The notes: generated by a model from the letters alone, not told the origin. A stretch of 64,000 bases of DNA from Streptomyces sp. NBC_01431 (GCF_036231355.1 NZ_CP109496.1:3782001-3846000), one strand, 5' to 3'. Numbered from the stretch's first letter, positions 1-8,957 are shown. A program made the numbers and translations.

Positions 1-58
1 TGCTCAGGGCAGGCTGGTCGTCGATCCCGGGCCGGGGCGTTCTGGTGTCCACACTCAT
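1..58 (-). CDS. 5' end of a gene running off the left edge (unknown)
   Basis: An ATG at 58 opens a minus-strand reading frame that stays open to the window edge; its 19 visible residues begin MSVDTRTPRP. It lies 75 bases downstream of rlmB on the same strand and could be the next gene of that operon. No clear ribosome binding site precedes it. Too little is visible to assign a function, and a chance frame is possible. Confidence 0.4.
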   Translation of the reverse strand, partial: MSVDTRTPRPGIDDQPALS

Positions 59-133
59 CTAACCGAGTGATGGGTGCTTAGGACACTGCTTGACGGGCCC
101 GAATCTGTCCGAGACCCGTCAAGATCACCTGTT

Positions 134-1090
134 TCAGGCGCGTCGGCGGGCCGCTTCGTAGAGCACGATGCCCGCGGCCACACCGGCGTTGAGGGATTCG
201 GCTCCGCCCGGCATCGAGATCCGCACCCGGTAGTCGCAGGTCTCGCCGACGAGTCGGCCAAGTCCCTTGCCCTCGCTACCGATCACGATGACGACGGGGC
301 CGCCGATCTGCTCCAGCTCCTCGACCGTGTGCTCGCCGTCGGCGGCGAGGCCGACGATCGTGAGGCCTTCCTTCTTGTAGGCCTCAAGCGCGCGCGTCAG
401 GTTGGTGACGCGGGAGACCGGCGTACGGGCCGCGGTACCCGCCGACGACTTCCAGGCGCCCGCCGTCATGCCGGCCGCGCGCCGCTCGGGCACGACCACG
501 CCGTGGCCGCCGAAGGCGGAGGTGGAGCGGACGATGGCGCCGAGGTTGCGCGGGTCGGTCACGCCGTCGAGCGCGACGATCAGCGGGTCCTCGCCGTTGT
601 CGTACGCGAACGCGGTGAGGTCCTGCGGGTCGGCGTACTCGTACGGCGGGACCTGGAGGACGAGGCCCTGGTGGTTGAGGCCGTTCGTCATCCGGTCGAG
701 CTCGGGGCGCGGAGCCTCCATCAGGTTGATGTTGCCGCGCTCGCCGGCGAGCTGGAGGGCCTCGCGGACCCGCTCGTCGTTGTCGATGTACTGCTGGACG
801 TAGAGCGTGGTCGCCGGTACGCCGTCGCGCAGCGCCTCGAAGACCGGGTTGCGGCCCACGACCATCTCGGACGTGCCCTTGACCCCGCCGCGCCGGGGCG
901 CCGGGCGACGGGTCGCGGCCTGCTTGGCCTTGGCGGTCGCGATGCGGTTCTTCTTGTGCTTCTTGCGGTCCTCGGCCTTGGGCGTGGGGCCCCGGCCTTC
1001 CAGACCCCTGCGCCGCTGGCCACCGCTGCCGACCGTAGCGCCCTTCTTGTTGGACGTGCGGCGGTTCCTGCGCTGGCTGTTCCCGGCCAT
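134..1090 (-). CDS. rlmB: 23S rRNA 2'-O-methyltransferase, TrmH/RlmB family
   Basis: A SPOUT-class methyltransferase of 318 aa that uses S-adenosylmethionine to methylate a guanosine ribose in 23S rRNA. The first 75 or so residues are a basic, disordered extension typical of actinobacterial members, followed by the substrate-binding domain (MVVGRNPVFEAL). The three SPOUT motifs are present: DPRNLGAIVRS near 180, VIGSEGKGLG near 275, and ISMPGGAESLNAG near 295, which forms the trefoil knot. It lies 108 bases downstream of cysS on the same strand, an arrangement common in actinobacteria. The exact target (G2251 in E. coli RlmB) is inferred from the family; a related Gm site is possible. Confidence 0.9.
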   Translation of the reverse strand: MAGNSQRRNRRTSNKKGATVGSGGQRRRGLEGRGPTPKAEDRKKHKKNRIATAKAKQAATRRPAPRRGGVKGTSEMVVGRNPVFEALRDGVPATTLYVQQYIDNDERVREALQLAGERGNINLMEAPRPELDRMTNGLNHQGLVLQVPPYEYADPQDLTAFAYDNGEDPLIVALDGVTDPRNLGAIVRSTSAFGGHGVVVPERRAAGMTAGAWKSSAGTAARTPVSRVTNLTRALEAYKKEGLTIVGLAADGEHTVEELEQIGGPVVIVIGSEGKGLGRLVGETCDYRVRISMPGGAESLNAGVAAGIVLYEAARRRA

Positions 1091-1198
1091 GACCTACCTA
1101 TTTCCTGTGAATCTGCGATCCACATGACGATGCAGATCGGGTACGTACGTATATGAAGTGTGCCGCCCGATCGCGCGAGCGGCACATCGCGTGTGGGT

Positions 1199-2596
1199 TC
1201 AGCGGGGGCCGAGGGTCCAGCGCGGGCCGCTGGGACTGTCCTCGATGACGAGGCCGGACTGGGTGAGCTGGTCACGGATCGCGTCCGCGGTCGCCCAGTC
1301 CTTACGAGCCCTGGCCGCCTCACGCTGTTCCAGAACCAGGCGCACCAAAGTGTCCACCGCGCCGTGAAGCTCCCCGCCCCGGTCGGCCTCTTCCACCCAG
1401 TGGGCATCCAGCGGGTCCAGACCCAGAACACCCAGCATCGCCCGGACCTCAGCCAGACGCGCCGTCGCGGCTTCCTTGTCATCGGCCGCCAGCGCGCTGT
1501 TGCCCTGGCGCACCGTGGTGTGGACGATCGCGAGAGCCTGCGGCACCCCGAGGTCGTCGTCCATCGCCTCGGCGAACGCGGGCGGCACCTGGGCGGCAGG
1601 CTCGACAATGCCGCCCGCCTTCTCCACCACACGCTGGATGAAACCCTCGATCCGCGCGAACGCCGACTCCGCCTCGCGCAGAGCCTCCTCGCTGTACTCG
1701 ATCATCGACCGGTAGTGCGGAGTACCCAGGTAATAGCGCAGCACGATCGGCCGCCAGCGCTTGACCATCTCCGAAACCAGCACCGAGTTCCCGAGCGACT
1801 TCGACATCTTCTCGCCGGACATCGTCACCCAGGCGTTGTGCACCCAGTACCGCGCGAACGCGTCACCGAAGGCCTTCGCCTGAGCGATCTCGTTCTCATG
1901 GTGCGGGAAGATCAGATCAAGGCCGCCGCCGTGGATGTCGAACGCGCTGCCCAGATACTTGTGAGCCATCGCCGAGCACTCCAGATGCCAGCCCGGCCGG
2001 CCGCGCCCCCACGGCGTCTCCCAGTCCGGCTCACCCGGCTTGGTCGCCTTCCACATCGCGAAATCCCGCGGATCCCGCTTACCCGACACACCCTCGTCCG
2101 GCTGGCGCAGATCGTCGATGTCCTGGTTGGAGAGCGCCAGGTACTCCGGGAAGGAACGCACGTCGAAGTAGACACTGCCGTCCGCCTCATACGCGTGACC
2201 ACGCTCGATCAGACCCCGCATCATCTCGACCATCTCGGTGATGTGCCCGGTCGCCCGCGGCTCGTAGGTCGGCGGCAGGCAGCCCAGCGCCGTATAGCCG
2301 TCGTTGAACGCACGCTCGTTGTCGTACCCGATCGACCACCACGGACGGCCCTGCTCGCCCGCCTTCCTGATGATCTTGTCGTCGATGTCGGTGACATTGC
2401 GGATGAACGTCACGCCATAACCGCGGTACTCGAACCAACGCCGCATGACGTCGAAGTTCAACCCCGACCGGATGTGCCCGATGTGCGGGGCCGCCTGAAC
2501 AGTCGCACCACACAGGTAGATCGAGACACAACCCCGCGAGAGCGGAACGAAATCACGAATCTGCCGGGCGCTGGTGTCGTACAGGCGAATGGTCAC
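1199..2596 (-). CDS. cysS: Cysteinyl-tRNA synthetase
   Basis: Class I aminoacyl-tRNA synthetase of 465 aa that charges tRNA-Cys. Visible signatures are the zinc-binding Cys29 in YLCGATVQ, the HIGH motif at 38-41 (PHIGH), the zinc-site HHE in FPHHENEIAQ and the KMSKS loop near 265 (EKMSKSLGN). I chose the GTG at 2596, giving VTIRLYDTSA, because it matches the usual family N-terminus; a longer frame upstream adds 20 residues with no family resemblance. rlmB follows on the same strand, ispF-ispD precedes it. Because the window also holds mshA and mshD, the relative MshC (which ligates cysteine to GlcN-Ins) was considered, but length and motifs fit CysS. Confidence 0.93.
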   Translation of the reverse strand: MTIRLYDTSARQIRDFVPLSRGCVSIYLCGATVQAAPHIGHIRSGLNFDVMRRWFEYRGYGVTFIRNVTDIDDKIIRKAGEQGRPWWSIGYDNERAFNDGYTALGCLPPTYEPRATGHITEMVEMMRGLIERGHAYEADGSVYFDVRSFPEYLALSNQDIDDLRQPDEGVSGKRDPRDFAMWKATKPGEPDWETPWGRGRPGWHLECSAMAHKYLGSAFDIHGGGLDLIFPHHENEIAQAKAFGDAFARYWVHNAWVTMSGEKMSKSLGNSVLVSEMVKRWRPIVLRYYLGTPHYRSMIEYSEEALREAESAFARIEGFIQRVVEKAGGIVEPAAQVPPAFAEAMDDDLGVPQALAIVHTTVRQGNSALAADDKEAATARLAEVRAMLGVLGLDPLDAHWVEEADRGGELHGAVDTLVRLVLEQREAARARKDWATADAIRDQLTQSGLVIEDSPSGPRWTLGPR

Positions 2597-2738
2597 CCCA
2601 CCAGGGTAGTGGCCCAATACCAGTGCCCCGCGACCCTTCCGGGCCTCGGGGCACACAATTTGGCGACTGTTGGGTGTCGGGCCCGCCCGACGATCTTCCG
2701 CGGGGTGGTCGACCGGCCTTCCGCGGGGTGATCGACTT

Positions 2739-3263
2739 CTATCGCGCCCGGTACACCAGCGCCGTGGCGATCGCCGCGAGCCCCTCGGCGCGGCCGGTCA
2801 GACCCAGCCCGTCCGTGGTGGTCCCGGACACCGAGACGGGCGCCCCGGCTGCGGCCGACAGCGCCTTCTGCGCCTCGTCACGCCGCTTGCCGATCTTCGG
2901 GCGTACGCCGACGACCTGGATCGCGATGTTCCCGATCTCGAAGCCCTCGGCGCGCACGATCCGGGCGGCCTCGGCGAGCAGGGTCGCGCCCGAGGCGCCG
3001 GACCACTCGGGCCGGTCGGTGCCGAAGTGTGCGCCGAGGTCGCCGACGCCGGCCGCGGAGAAGATCGCGTCGCAGGCGGCGTGGGCTGCCACATCACCGT
3101 CGGAGTGCCCGGCGAGCCCGTACTCCGCGTCTTCGGGGCCGTCCCAGAGCAGCCCGGCGCACCACAGCTCGCGGCCGCGCTCGAAGGCGTGGACGTCGGT
3201 GCCGATGCCGACGAGCGGGATCACGGGCCCGATGGCGGGAGCGGAAGGGGTGTCAGAAGCCAT
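2739..3263 (-). CDS. ispF: 2-C-methyl-D-erythritol 2,4-cyclodiphosphate synthase
   Basis: Fifth enzyme of the MEP isoprenoid pathway (174 aa); it cyclises CDP-methylerythritol 2-phosphate and releases CMP. The zinc ligands are visible in GIGTDVHAF and in GHSDGDVAAHA, and the C-terminal half has the family signature VSGTTTDGLGLTGRAEG. Its start overlaps the end of ispD by 11 bases, so the two are translationally coupled and form an operon. Length is near the family norm (about 160), with a short N-terminal extension (MASDTPSAPA). Confidence 0.95.
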   Translation of the reverse strand: MASDTPSAPAIGPVIPLVGIGTDVHAFERGRELWCAGLLWDGPEDAEYGLAGHSDGDVAAHAACDAIFSAAGVGDLGAHFGTDRPEWSGASGATLLAEAARIVRAEGFEIGNIAIQVVGVRPKIGKRRDEAQKALSAAAGAPVSVSGTTTDGLGLTGRAEGLAAIATALVYRAR

Positions 3264-3990
3264 CGTTGGCCCTCCGTCGTGCGAGTACGGCCTCGGCGAG
3301 TACGAGGTCGAGGGGGCGGGTCACTTTGAAGGCCTCTTCGTGGCCGGGCACCACCACGACGGTCAGACCCAGCTGTTCGACCATGCCGGCGTCGTCGGTG
3401 ACGCTGCCGGTGACCGTCTCGTGGGCGCGCACCAGGGTGGCGTGGTCGAAGCCCTGCGGCGTCTGTACCGCGCGGAGCCGGGCGCGCTCGGGGGTGGCGA
3501 CGACGGACTCGGGGCCGCCGTCGGCGCGCGGCTCGACCTGCTTGACGGTGTCGGCGAGCGGGAGGGCCGGGACGACGGCGGGGGCGCCGTCGCGTACCGC
3601 CTCGATGACCGCGTCGACGGTGTCGACGGGTACCAGCGGGCGGGCCGCGTCATGGACCAGGACGATGTCGAAGCCGGGCGGCAGCGCGTCCAGGCCCAGC
3701 TTCACGGACTCCTGGCGGCTCTCGCCGCCGGGCACCACGAGGAAGTCGGTGCGGTCCGGCAGGGCGTGCTCGGCGAGCAGGTTCTTCACCTCGGTGGCGC
3801 CGTCCGGCGGGGCCACCACCACGACCAGCGAGACCGCGCGCGAGGCGGCCATCGCCCGGACGGCGTGGATCAGCATCGGGGTGCCGCTCAGCGCGCGGAG
3901 CGCCTTGGGGGCGCCCGGACCGAGGCGCACGCCGCGTCCGGCCGCTGGAATCACCGCGGCGGTGCGGAAAGGACGCGATTCGTCAGACAA
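3253..3990 (-). CDS. ispD: 2-C-methyl-D-erythritol 4-phosphate cytidylyltransferase
   Basis: Third enzyme of the MEP pathway (245 aa); it joins CTP and methylerythritol phosphate. The N-terminal nucleotide-binding loop reads AAVIPAAGRGVRLG, followed by the family Lys in PKAL; VLVHDAARPLV is the metal/substrate loop and VQTPQGFDHATL the C-terminal signature. The frame is open far upstream, but a TTG at 3990 has a GAGGA ribosome binding site about 9 bases before it and gives the normal family length, so I take TTG as the start. ispF overlaps its 3' end; carD lies upstream on the same strand. Confidence 0.92.
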   Translation of the reverse strand: MSDESRPFRTAAVIPAAGRGVRLGPGAPKALRALSGTPMLIHAVRAMAASRAVSLVVVVAPPDGATEVKNLLAEHALPDRTDFLVVPGGESRQESVKLGLDALPPGFDIVLVHDAARPLVPVDTVDAVIEAVRDGAPAVVPALPLADTVKQVEPRADGGPESVVATPERARLRAVQTPQGFDHATLVRAHETVTGSVTDDAGMVEQLGLTVVVVPGHEEAFKVTRPLDLVLAEAVLARRRANDGF

Positions 3991-4021
3991 GGTTTGTGTC
4001 CTCAAACGACGTGGGTATGGC

Positions 4022-4060
4022 GTGGGGGGACCCCCTGCTCGACGAGCGTGGGGGAGTGCC
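4022..4060. repeat. Short interspersed palindromic repeat
   Basis: Between carD and ispD. A C-run and a G-run flank GCTCG-A-CGAGC, making a hairpin at 4031-4054. A related element lies just before glnR (39994-40030) and a shorter one before the receiver-PP2C gene (17935-17956). Such elements are scattered in Streptomyces intergenic DNA; here it may also act as a terminator or mRNA stabiliser. Confidence 0.55.
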
Positions 4061-4257
4061 GGGCGCGACGCCTGACCGGCCCTTCCGTGACACTGGTCAG
4101 GCGAGCTGCCCGGGGCCCGGCACACCACAGTGCTGGCGCTGTTGGCGAGGGGATACGAACATGCCGCAGCGCCCGGCGACACAGCAATTTTCACTGCTGG
4201 TCAGCGGGCACCGCGGCAAGGCCGGTCATCCCAGGGCGAGCCCCGGAACGGGCGGCG

Positions 4258-4740
4258 TCAGGACGCGAGAACCTCGTCGAGGAGGGCCTCGGCCTTGTCT
4301 TCGTTGGTGTTCTCCGCGAGGGCCAGCTCGCTCACCAGGATCTGGCGCGCCTTGGCGAGCATGCGCTTCTCACCTGCGGACAGTCCGCGCTCGCGCTCAC
4401 GACGCCACAGGTCACGCACCACTTCGGCGACCTTGATGACATCGCCGGAGGCGAGCTTCTCGAGATTTGCCTTGTAGCGACGGGACCAGTTCGTGGGCTC
4501 TTCGGCATACGGCGCGCGCAGCACCTCGAAGACCCGGTCCAGCCCGTCCTGCCCGACCACATCGCGTACGCCTACGAACTCCGCATTGTCCGCCGGTACG
4601 CGCACTGTCAAGTCGCCCTGGGCGACCTTGAGCACCAAGTAGGTCTTGTCCACGCCTTTGATCTGGCGAGTTTCGATAGCCTCGATCAGCGCGGCCCCGT
4701 GATGGGGATAGACCACGGTGTCGCCAACCTTGAACGTCAT
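4258..4740 (-). CDS. carD: CarD family RNA polymerase-binding regulator
   Basis: A 160-aa global transcription factor that binds the RNA polymerase beta subunit and stabilises open complexes at rRNA and housekeeping promoters. The N-terminal RNAP-interaction (Tudor-like) domain covers roughly 1-60 (MTFKVGDTVVYPHHGAALIE), with the family motif KTYLVLKVAQGDLTVRVP. The C-terminal helical DNA-binding domain includes the conserved NWSRRYKANLEKL segment (Trp about 85). Length matches mycobacterial CarD (162 aa). It lies about 270 bases upstream of ispD, but the hairpin repeat between them argues for separate transcripts. Confidence 0.95.
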   Translation of the reverse strand: MTFKVGDTVVYPHHGAALIEAIETRQIKGVDKTYLVLKVAQGDLTVRVPADNAEFVGVRDVVGQDGLDRVFEVLRAPYAEEPTNWSRRYKANLEKLASGDVIKVAEVVRDLWRRERERGLSAGEKRMLAKARQILVSELALAENTNEDKAEALLDEVLAS

Positions 4741-5352
4741 GTGACAGGTACCCCTTCCGTGGCTATCCAGGGTAACACGGAAACTGCTTGTTCTGAATGG
4801 CGTTTTCGCAGGTCAGGGCATATCTCGGGGCTTGACAACAGCAACACGAACGTGCTGCGGAAGCCTTCCGGAAGCCGGTATTCGCAGGTCGGAGCGGCTG
4901 CGAAGGGGCCGCGAAACGCGTACGTTACCCACCCCCGATCGGGGGCCCGGACGGCCGAACGTCCCGGTTTGCCGGGTTCCAAGCGGTGAACTTGATCTAC
5001 TCCGTTCGGCGCTCGTTCACCCGTTCGGCCGCGCCGGATTCTTTCCGGAATTGATCAACGGACGCCCCGGAGGGTCATCCCCGGAGGATTTTCGGTAAGG
5101 AATGTGTGGCGGCCCGGGAAATTGATCACCCGGCATATGTGAACGGCGTACGAAACACCAAGATCGGCGCGTGATCCGCCCGGCTTCGGCAGGCCGGGGG
5201 CCGTAGGGGGCGGGTCGGGTGCGGGGCGCGTGGGACGGCTCGGTAACCTAAGCCCGCTGACACACCCTTAGCTGGCCCTTAGGTATGCGGCCGGCTGACC
5301 CGTAGCCCGTCCGAAGCAGTCCGTCTCGTACGTCCAAGGAGTTGCCGCCGCC
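4741..5352. other. Divergent intergenic region carD / lipoprotein
   Basis: About 610 bases with no convincing gene. It holds promoters for carD (leftward) and the lipoprotein (rightward). Three TTGATC motifs occur near 4992, 5052 and 5121. Just before the lipoprotein two CCCTTAG direct repeats (5265-5271 and 5276-5282) are phased by 11 bases, and an inverted CCTAAG/CTTAGG pair spans them. These could be activator or repressor sites, but no known consensus fits. Confidence 0.4.
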
Positions 5353-6012
5353 GTGAGCCGCAGCCTTCGACGCGGCGCCCTCGCCGCTTCTGCCATCGCG
5401 TTCTCGCTCCTCTCCCTCTCCGCCTGCGCGGCGGGCAACAAAGCCCAGACGCTCGGGGTGAAGGCCGACAACGCCTACGTCACCGTCGGCGACATCAAGG
5501 TCCAGAACGCGACGGTCGTCACCCAGCCGAAGGCCGACGCCGAGGGCCCGGCCGTCGTCACGGCGACGCTGTTCAACAACGGCGCCGACCCGCAGACCCT
5601 CGACTCCGTCCAGGTCGGCGCCACCGCCGTGAAGCTCTCCCCCGCCAAGGGCTCGGGAGCGGTCACCATCGCGGGGCACAGCTCCATCATGCTCGGCGGC
5701 AAGGACAACGCCTCCGCCGTCATCGCCAACGGCCGCGAGGCCGCCAAGAACGGTGACGCCCAGAAGGTCACCTTCCAGTTCAGCAAGACCGGCGCGGTGA
5801 GCGTGGACGCCTTCGTGGTCCCCGCCACCAGCTACTTCGCGGGCGTCGGCCCCAGCGAGCTCCCGAAGCCCAAGGAGACCCCCTCGGGCCTGCCGACCGG
5901 CTCCGCCTCGGGCTCCCCGACCGGCTCCGCCTCGCCGAACACCCCGGCCGCCGGCTCCAGCGGCAAGCCCGCGGGCTCCGGCTCGCCGTCGCACACGGCC
6001 ACCGGCCACTGA
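5353..6012 (+). CDS. Putative secreted lipoprotein, DUF461/PCuAC-like
   Basis: A 219-aa exported protein. The GTG start at 5353 follows an AAGGAG site near 5335. The signal peptide has RR, a hydrophobic stretch and a lipobox (SLSAC), so Cys24 or so would be lipidated. The middle is a beta-rich domain (VTVGDIKVQNATVV, VVTATLFNNGADPQTLDSV) resembling copper-chaperone-like DUF461 proteins, but I see no Met/His copper motif, so metal binding is unproven. The last 50 residues are a Ser/Gly/Pro linker of low complexity. It sits alone between carD and phoP, with a strong terminator directly after it. Confidence 0.7.
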   Translation: MSRSLRRGALAASAIAFSLLSLSACAAGNKAQTLGVKADNAYVTVGDIKVQNATVVTQPKADAEGPAVVTATLFNNGADPQTLDSVQVGATAVKLSPAKGSGAVTIAGHSSIMLGGKDNASAVIANGREAAKNGDAQKVTFQFSKTGAVSVDAFVVPATSYFAGVGPSELPKPKETPSGLPTGSASGSPTGSASPNTPAAGSSGKPAGSGSPSHTATGH

Positions 6013-6029
6013 GGTACGCGAACGCGAAA

Positions 6030-6066
6030 GGAGGGCGGCCCCGGATCACTTCCGGGGCCGCCCTCC
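6030..6066. terminator. Bidirectional terminator lipoprotein / phoP
   Basis: Perfect 15-bp stem (6030-6044 with 6052-6066) and 7-base loop in the convergent gap, 18 bases after the lipoprotein stop and 30 before the phoP stop. It can serve both strands. Confidence 0.85.
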
Positions 6067-6096
6067 CGCGGTTTACGGAGCCGGTGCCGGTATGGC

Positions 6097-6777
6097 CTAC
6101 GGCTCGAACTTGTAGCCGAGGCCGCGGACCGTCACCAGGTAGCGCGGCGCGCCCGGGTCCGGTTCGATCTTGGCGCGCAGGCGCTTGACGTGGACGTCCA
6201 GAGTCTTGGTGTCGCCGACGTAGTCCGCGCCCCACACCCGGTCGATGAGCTGCATACGGGTCAGTACGCGGCCCGCGTTGCGCAGCAGCATCTCCAGGAG
6301 GTCGAACTCCTTCAGCGGGAGGTCGACCTTGCCGCCGGAGACGGTGACCACGTGGCGGTCGACGTCCATGCGGACCGGACCCGCCTCCAGGGCGGCCGGG
6401 GTGACCTCCTCCGGCTCGCCGCGGCGGCGCAGCACGGCGCGGATGCGGGCGACCAGCTCGCGCGAGGAGAACGGCTTGGTGACGTAGTCGTCGGCTCCTA
6501 TTTCCAGCCCGACGACCTTGTCGATCTCGCTGTCCTTGGCGGTCACCATGATGACGGGCACGTTGGAGCGGCCGCGCAGCTGACGGCAGACCTCGGTGCC
6601 GGGCAGGCCGGGCAGCATCAGGTCGAGCAGGACCAGGTCGGCGCCGTTGCGCTCGAACTCGTCCAGGCCGTCGGGCCCGGTGGCCGCCACGGCGACCTCG
6701 AAGCCCTCCTTGCGGAGCATGTAGGACAGGGCGTCGCTGAAGGATTCCTCATCCTCGACGACGAGCACTCGGGTCAC
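6097..6777 (-). CDS. phoP: Phosphate response regulator PhoP
   Basis: OmpR-class response regulator of 226 aa. Receiver: acidic pair VVEDEES, phospho-acceptor Asp near 52 in LLDLMLPG, conserved Thr in MVTAKDS and Lys in YVTKPF. C-terminal winged helix from about 130 (VDLPLKEFDLLEMLL, LDVHVKRLRAKI). I chose the GTG at 6777 because it overlaps the phoR stop by four bases (GTGA) and starts at the family MTRVLVVEDEE. The name rests on pairing with this kinase, the phoU gene on the other side and the PHO box between them. A RegX3-type regulator would look similar, since it is the same orthologous group. Confidence 0.93.
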   Translation of the reverse strand: MTRVLVVEDEESFSDALSYMLRKEGFEVAVAATGPDGLDEFERNGADLVLLDLMLPGLPGTEVCRQLRGRSNVPVIMVTAKDSEIDKVVGLEIGADDYVTKPFSSRELVARIRAVLRRRGEPEEVTPAALEAGPVRMDVDRHVVTVSGGKVDLPLKEFDLLEMLLRNAGRVLTRMQLIDRVWGADYVGDTKTLDVHVKRLRAKIEPDPGAPRYLVTVRGLGYKFEP

Positions 6778-8054
6778 GGAAGGACCTCCGGGGCAGGAAC
6801 TATGGCTGGTGATTGAGGCACAGCGGAACTGAAGGTCTCGTACGGGATGTCGTCGTCCTCGTCGGCCGTGACCGGGCCGCGCCCGGCAGAGGCGCGGTCG
6901 CGGACGGCGCCGGCTTCCGGCAGCCGCAGGGTGAAGGTGGAGCCCTGTCCCTCGGAGCTCCACACCGTGACCTCCCCGCCATGCGAGGCGGCCACGTGCT
7001 TGACGATGGCCAGGCCCAGGCCCGTGCCGCCGGTGGCACGCGAGCGGGCCGGGTCCACCCGGTAGAAGCGCTCGAAGACGCGCTCCCGGTCCTTCTCGGA
7101 GATGCCGATGCCCTGGTCGGTCACGGCTATCTCGATGAGGTCCCCGCCGGGTGCGGCGATGCGCCGCCCGGCGATGCCGACCCGGGTCCGGGCCGGCGAG
7201 TAGTTCACGGCGTTCTCGACCAGGTTGCCGAGGGCCGCGGCGAGCTGGCCGCGGTTGCCCCAGACGTACAGGTCGGCGGTGCCGCCGGCGGCCATGGTGA
7301 TCTGCTTGGTGGACGCGGCGTGCCGGGAGCGGTCGATGGCCTCGGCGACGAGTTCGTCCACGCGGACCGGCTCGGCGTCCTCCAGCGGGTCGTCGTTCTG
7401 CACCCGGGAGAGGTCGATGAGCTCCTGGACCAGGTTGGTGAGCCGGGTCGCCTCGATCTGCATGCGGCCCGCGAAGCGGGTGACCGCCTCCGGGTCGTCC
7501 GAGGCGTCCATGACGGCCTCGGAGAGCAGGGAGAGGGCGCCGGTCGGGGTCTTGAGCTCATGGCTGACGTTGGCCACGAAGTCGCGCCGTACGGCCTCGA
7601 TGCGGCGGGCCTCGGTGAGGTCCTCCACCAGGAGCAGCACGAGGCGGGAGCCGAGCGGGGCGACCCGGGCCGAGACCGCGAGGGCCTCGCCCCGGCCGGT
7701 GCCGCGCCGCGGCAGATCCAGCTCGGCCTGGCGTATCTCGCCGTCCCGGCGGGTGGCGCGAGCCATGTGCATCATCGGCTCGACGGCCAGTTTGCCGCCC
7801 CTGACCAGGCCGAGCGCGTACGCCGCGGAGCTGGCCTTGACCACCGAGTCGCTCTCGTCGAGGACGACCGCGGAGGAGCGCAGTACGGAAAGGACCGTGT
7901 CCACGCCCGGGGGCAGTACGGCGTCGTTGTGCAGGGACGTCCGGGTGGGGCGCGCCTGGTCGCGCTCGCTCCAGCGGAACGCCAGCATGGCGATCACGCC
8001 GGTGCACACCCCGGCGATCGCTGCCAATGCGGCGACCGCCGCGTTCACGTCCAT
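6774..8054 (-). CDS. phoR: Phosphate sensor histidine kinase PhoR
   Basis: Membrane histidine kinase of 426 aa. A single membrane segment lies at about 5-27, then a PAS-like region (TVLSVLRSSAVVLDESD) and HisKA with the phospho-accepting His in NVSHELKTP near 170. The HATPase domain follows with N box (NLVENAVNY), G1 (DQGIGI), F box (FERFYR) and G2 (GGTGLGLAI). The only membrane segment is N-terminal with almost no extracellular part, so it probably senses Pst/PhoU state inside the cell, as known for this family. It is co-transcribed and translationally coupled with phoP and diverges from phoU. Confidence 0.93.
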   Translation of the reverse strand: MDVNAAVAALAAIAGVCTGVIAMLAFRWSERDQARPTRTSLHNDAVLPPGVDTVLSVLRSSAVVLDESDSVVKASSAAYALGLVRGGKLAVEPMMHMARATRRDGEIRQAELDLPRRGTGRGEALAVSARVAPLGSRLVLLLVEDLTEARRIEAVRRDFVANVSHELKTPTGALSLLSEAVMDASDDPEAVTRFAGRMQIEATRLTNLVQELIDLSRVQNDDPLEDAEPVRVDELVAEAIDRSRHAASTKQITMAAGGTADLYVWGNRGQLAAALGNLVENAVNYSPARTRVGIAGRRIAAPGGDLIEIAVTDQGIGISEKDRERVFERFYRVDPARSRATGGTGLGLAIVKHVAASHGGEVTVWSSEGQGSTFTLRLPEAGAVRDRASAGRGPVTADEDDDIPYETFSSAVPQSPAIVPAPEVLP

Positions 8055-8127
8055 GCGTCCAGGTTATGCGGCGCCGCTGACACTCTCCCAGCCAAACGGG
8101 TGGCCGCTCGAACGTTCGTCGCCCAGA

Positions 8128-8160
8128 GTTCACCGAGGTGACGGGGACGGTTCACTTCCT
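8128..8160 (+). promoter_or_regulatory. PHO box between phoRP and phoU
   Basis: Two good 11-bp direct-repeat units, GTTCACCGAGG (8128-8138) and GTTCACTTCCT (8150-8160), stand exactly 22 bases apart with a degenerate unit between. This is the PhoP operator pattern known from Streptomyces. It lies in the divergent region, so it can serve autoregulation of phoRP and control of phoU. Confidence 0.9.
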
Positions 8161-8279
8161 ATGGCCGAATCGGACGCGTAACGGACCGAACGTGGGAGCG
8201 TGGGGGTCCGAGCCCCCCGGACGGCCCCGGACCCCCGGTTCGCAGTGAGCCTGGTTCGTATGTGAGGAGAGGGACACCC

Positions 8280-8957
8280 ATGCGGGACGCGTACCACGAG
8301 GAACTTGACTCGATCGGCGAGGGCCTGGTCGAAATGGCCCGCCTTGTCGGGTCGGCGATCGGGCGCGCCACCACGGCCATGCTCGACGCCGATCTCAAGC
8401 TCGCCGAGACCGTGATCGCGGGCGACCAGAAGGTCGACGACCTCCAGCACGACCTGGAGGCGCGGGCCATAGCACTGCTGGCCCGCCAGCAGCCGGTCGC
8501 CACGGATCTGCGCATCGTCGTGACCTCCCTGCGCATGAGCGCCGACCTGGAGCGCTCCGGCGACCTCGCCCAGCACGTGGCCAAGCTGACCCGGCTGCGC
8601 TACCCGGAGCGGGCCGTGCCGCACGACCTGCACGCCACCATCCTGGAGATGGGCCAGCTGGCCCAGCGCCTGATGGCGAAGGCCGCCGAGGTCATCATCA
8701 CCAAGGACGTCGACCTGGCCCTCCAACTGGAGCAGGACGACGACGAGATGGACCTGCTGCACCGCACGCTGTTCCAGCACCTGATGGACGACCGCTGGAA
8801 GCACGGCATCGAGACGGCGGTCGACGTGACGCTGCTCGGCCGTTACTACGAGCGGTTCGCCGACCACGCGGTGTCGGTCGCCAAGCGCGTCGTCTACCTG
8901 GTGACCGGCGAGCACGCGGACGAGCTCCAGCCACCCACCCAGAGCGACGGCGCCTGA
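8280..8957 (+). CDS. phoU: Phosphate signalling protein PhoU
   Basis: Cytoplasmic all-helical protein of 225 aa with two PhoU three-helix repeats (about 5-110 and 115-215). Typical segments are MRDAYHEELDSIGEGLVEM and LLGRYYERFADHAVSVAKR, the latter the metal-cluster-type ExxxD helix. The ATG at 8280 has a GAGGAG site 10 bases upstream; an earlier in-frame GTG at 8262 lies inside that site and was rejected. PhoU normally links Pst transport to inhibition of PhoR. Here it is separated from pstSCAB, which lies 42 kb away, and pairs with phoRP instead, as in other Streptomyces. Confidence 0.95.
   Translation: MRDAYHEELDSIGEGLVEMARLVGSAIGRATTAMLDADLKLAETVIAGDQKVDDLQHDLEARAIALLARQQPVATDLRIVVTSLRMSADLERSGDLAQHVAKLTRLRYPERAVPHDLHATILEMGQLAQRLMAKAAEVIITKDVDLALQLEQDDDEMDLLHRTLFQHLMDDRWKHGIETAVDVTLLGRYYERFADHAVSVAKRVVYLVTGEHADELQPPTQSDGA

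Noticed and set aside
1160..2731. 523-codon plus-strand frame over cysS
   Set aside because: It is the antisense shadow of cysS; Arg/His/Pro-rich with no family motif, as are all long frames opposite good genes here.
4832..4837. TTGACA -35 box for a plus-strand gene
   Set aside because: No -10 and no credible gene follow on that strand.
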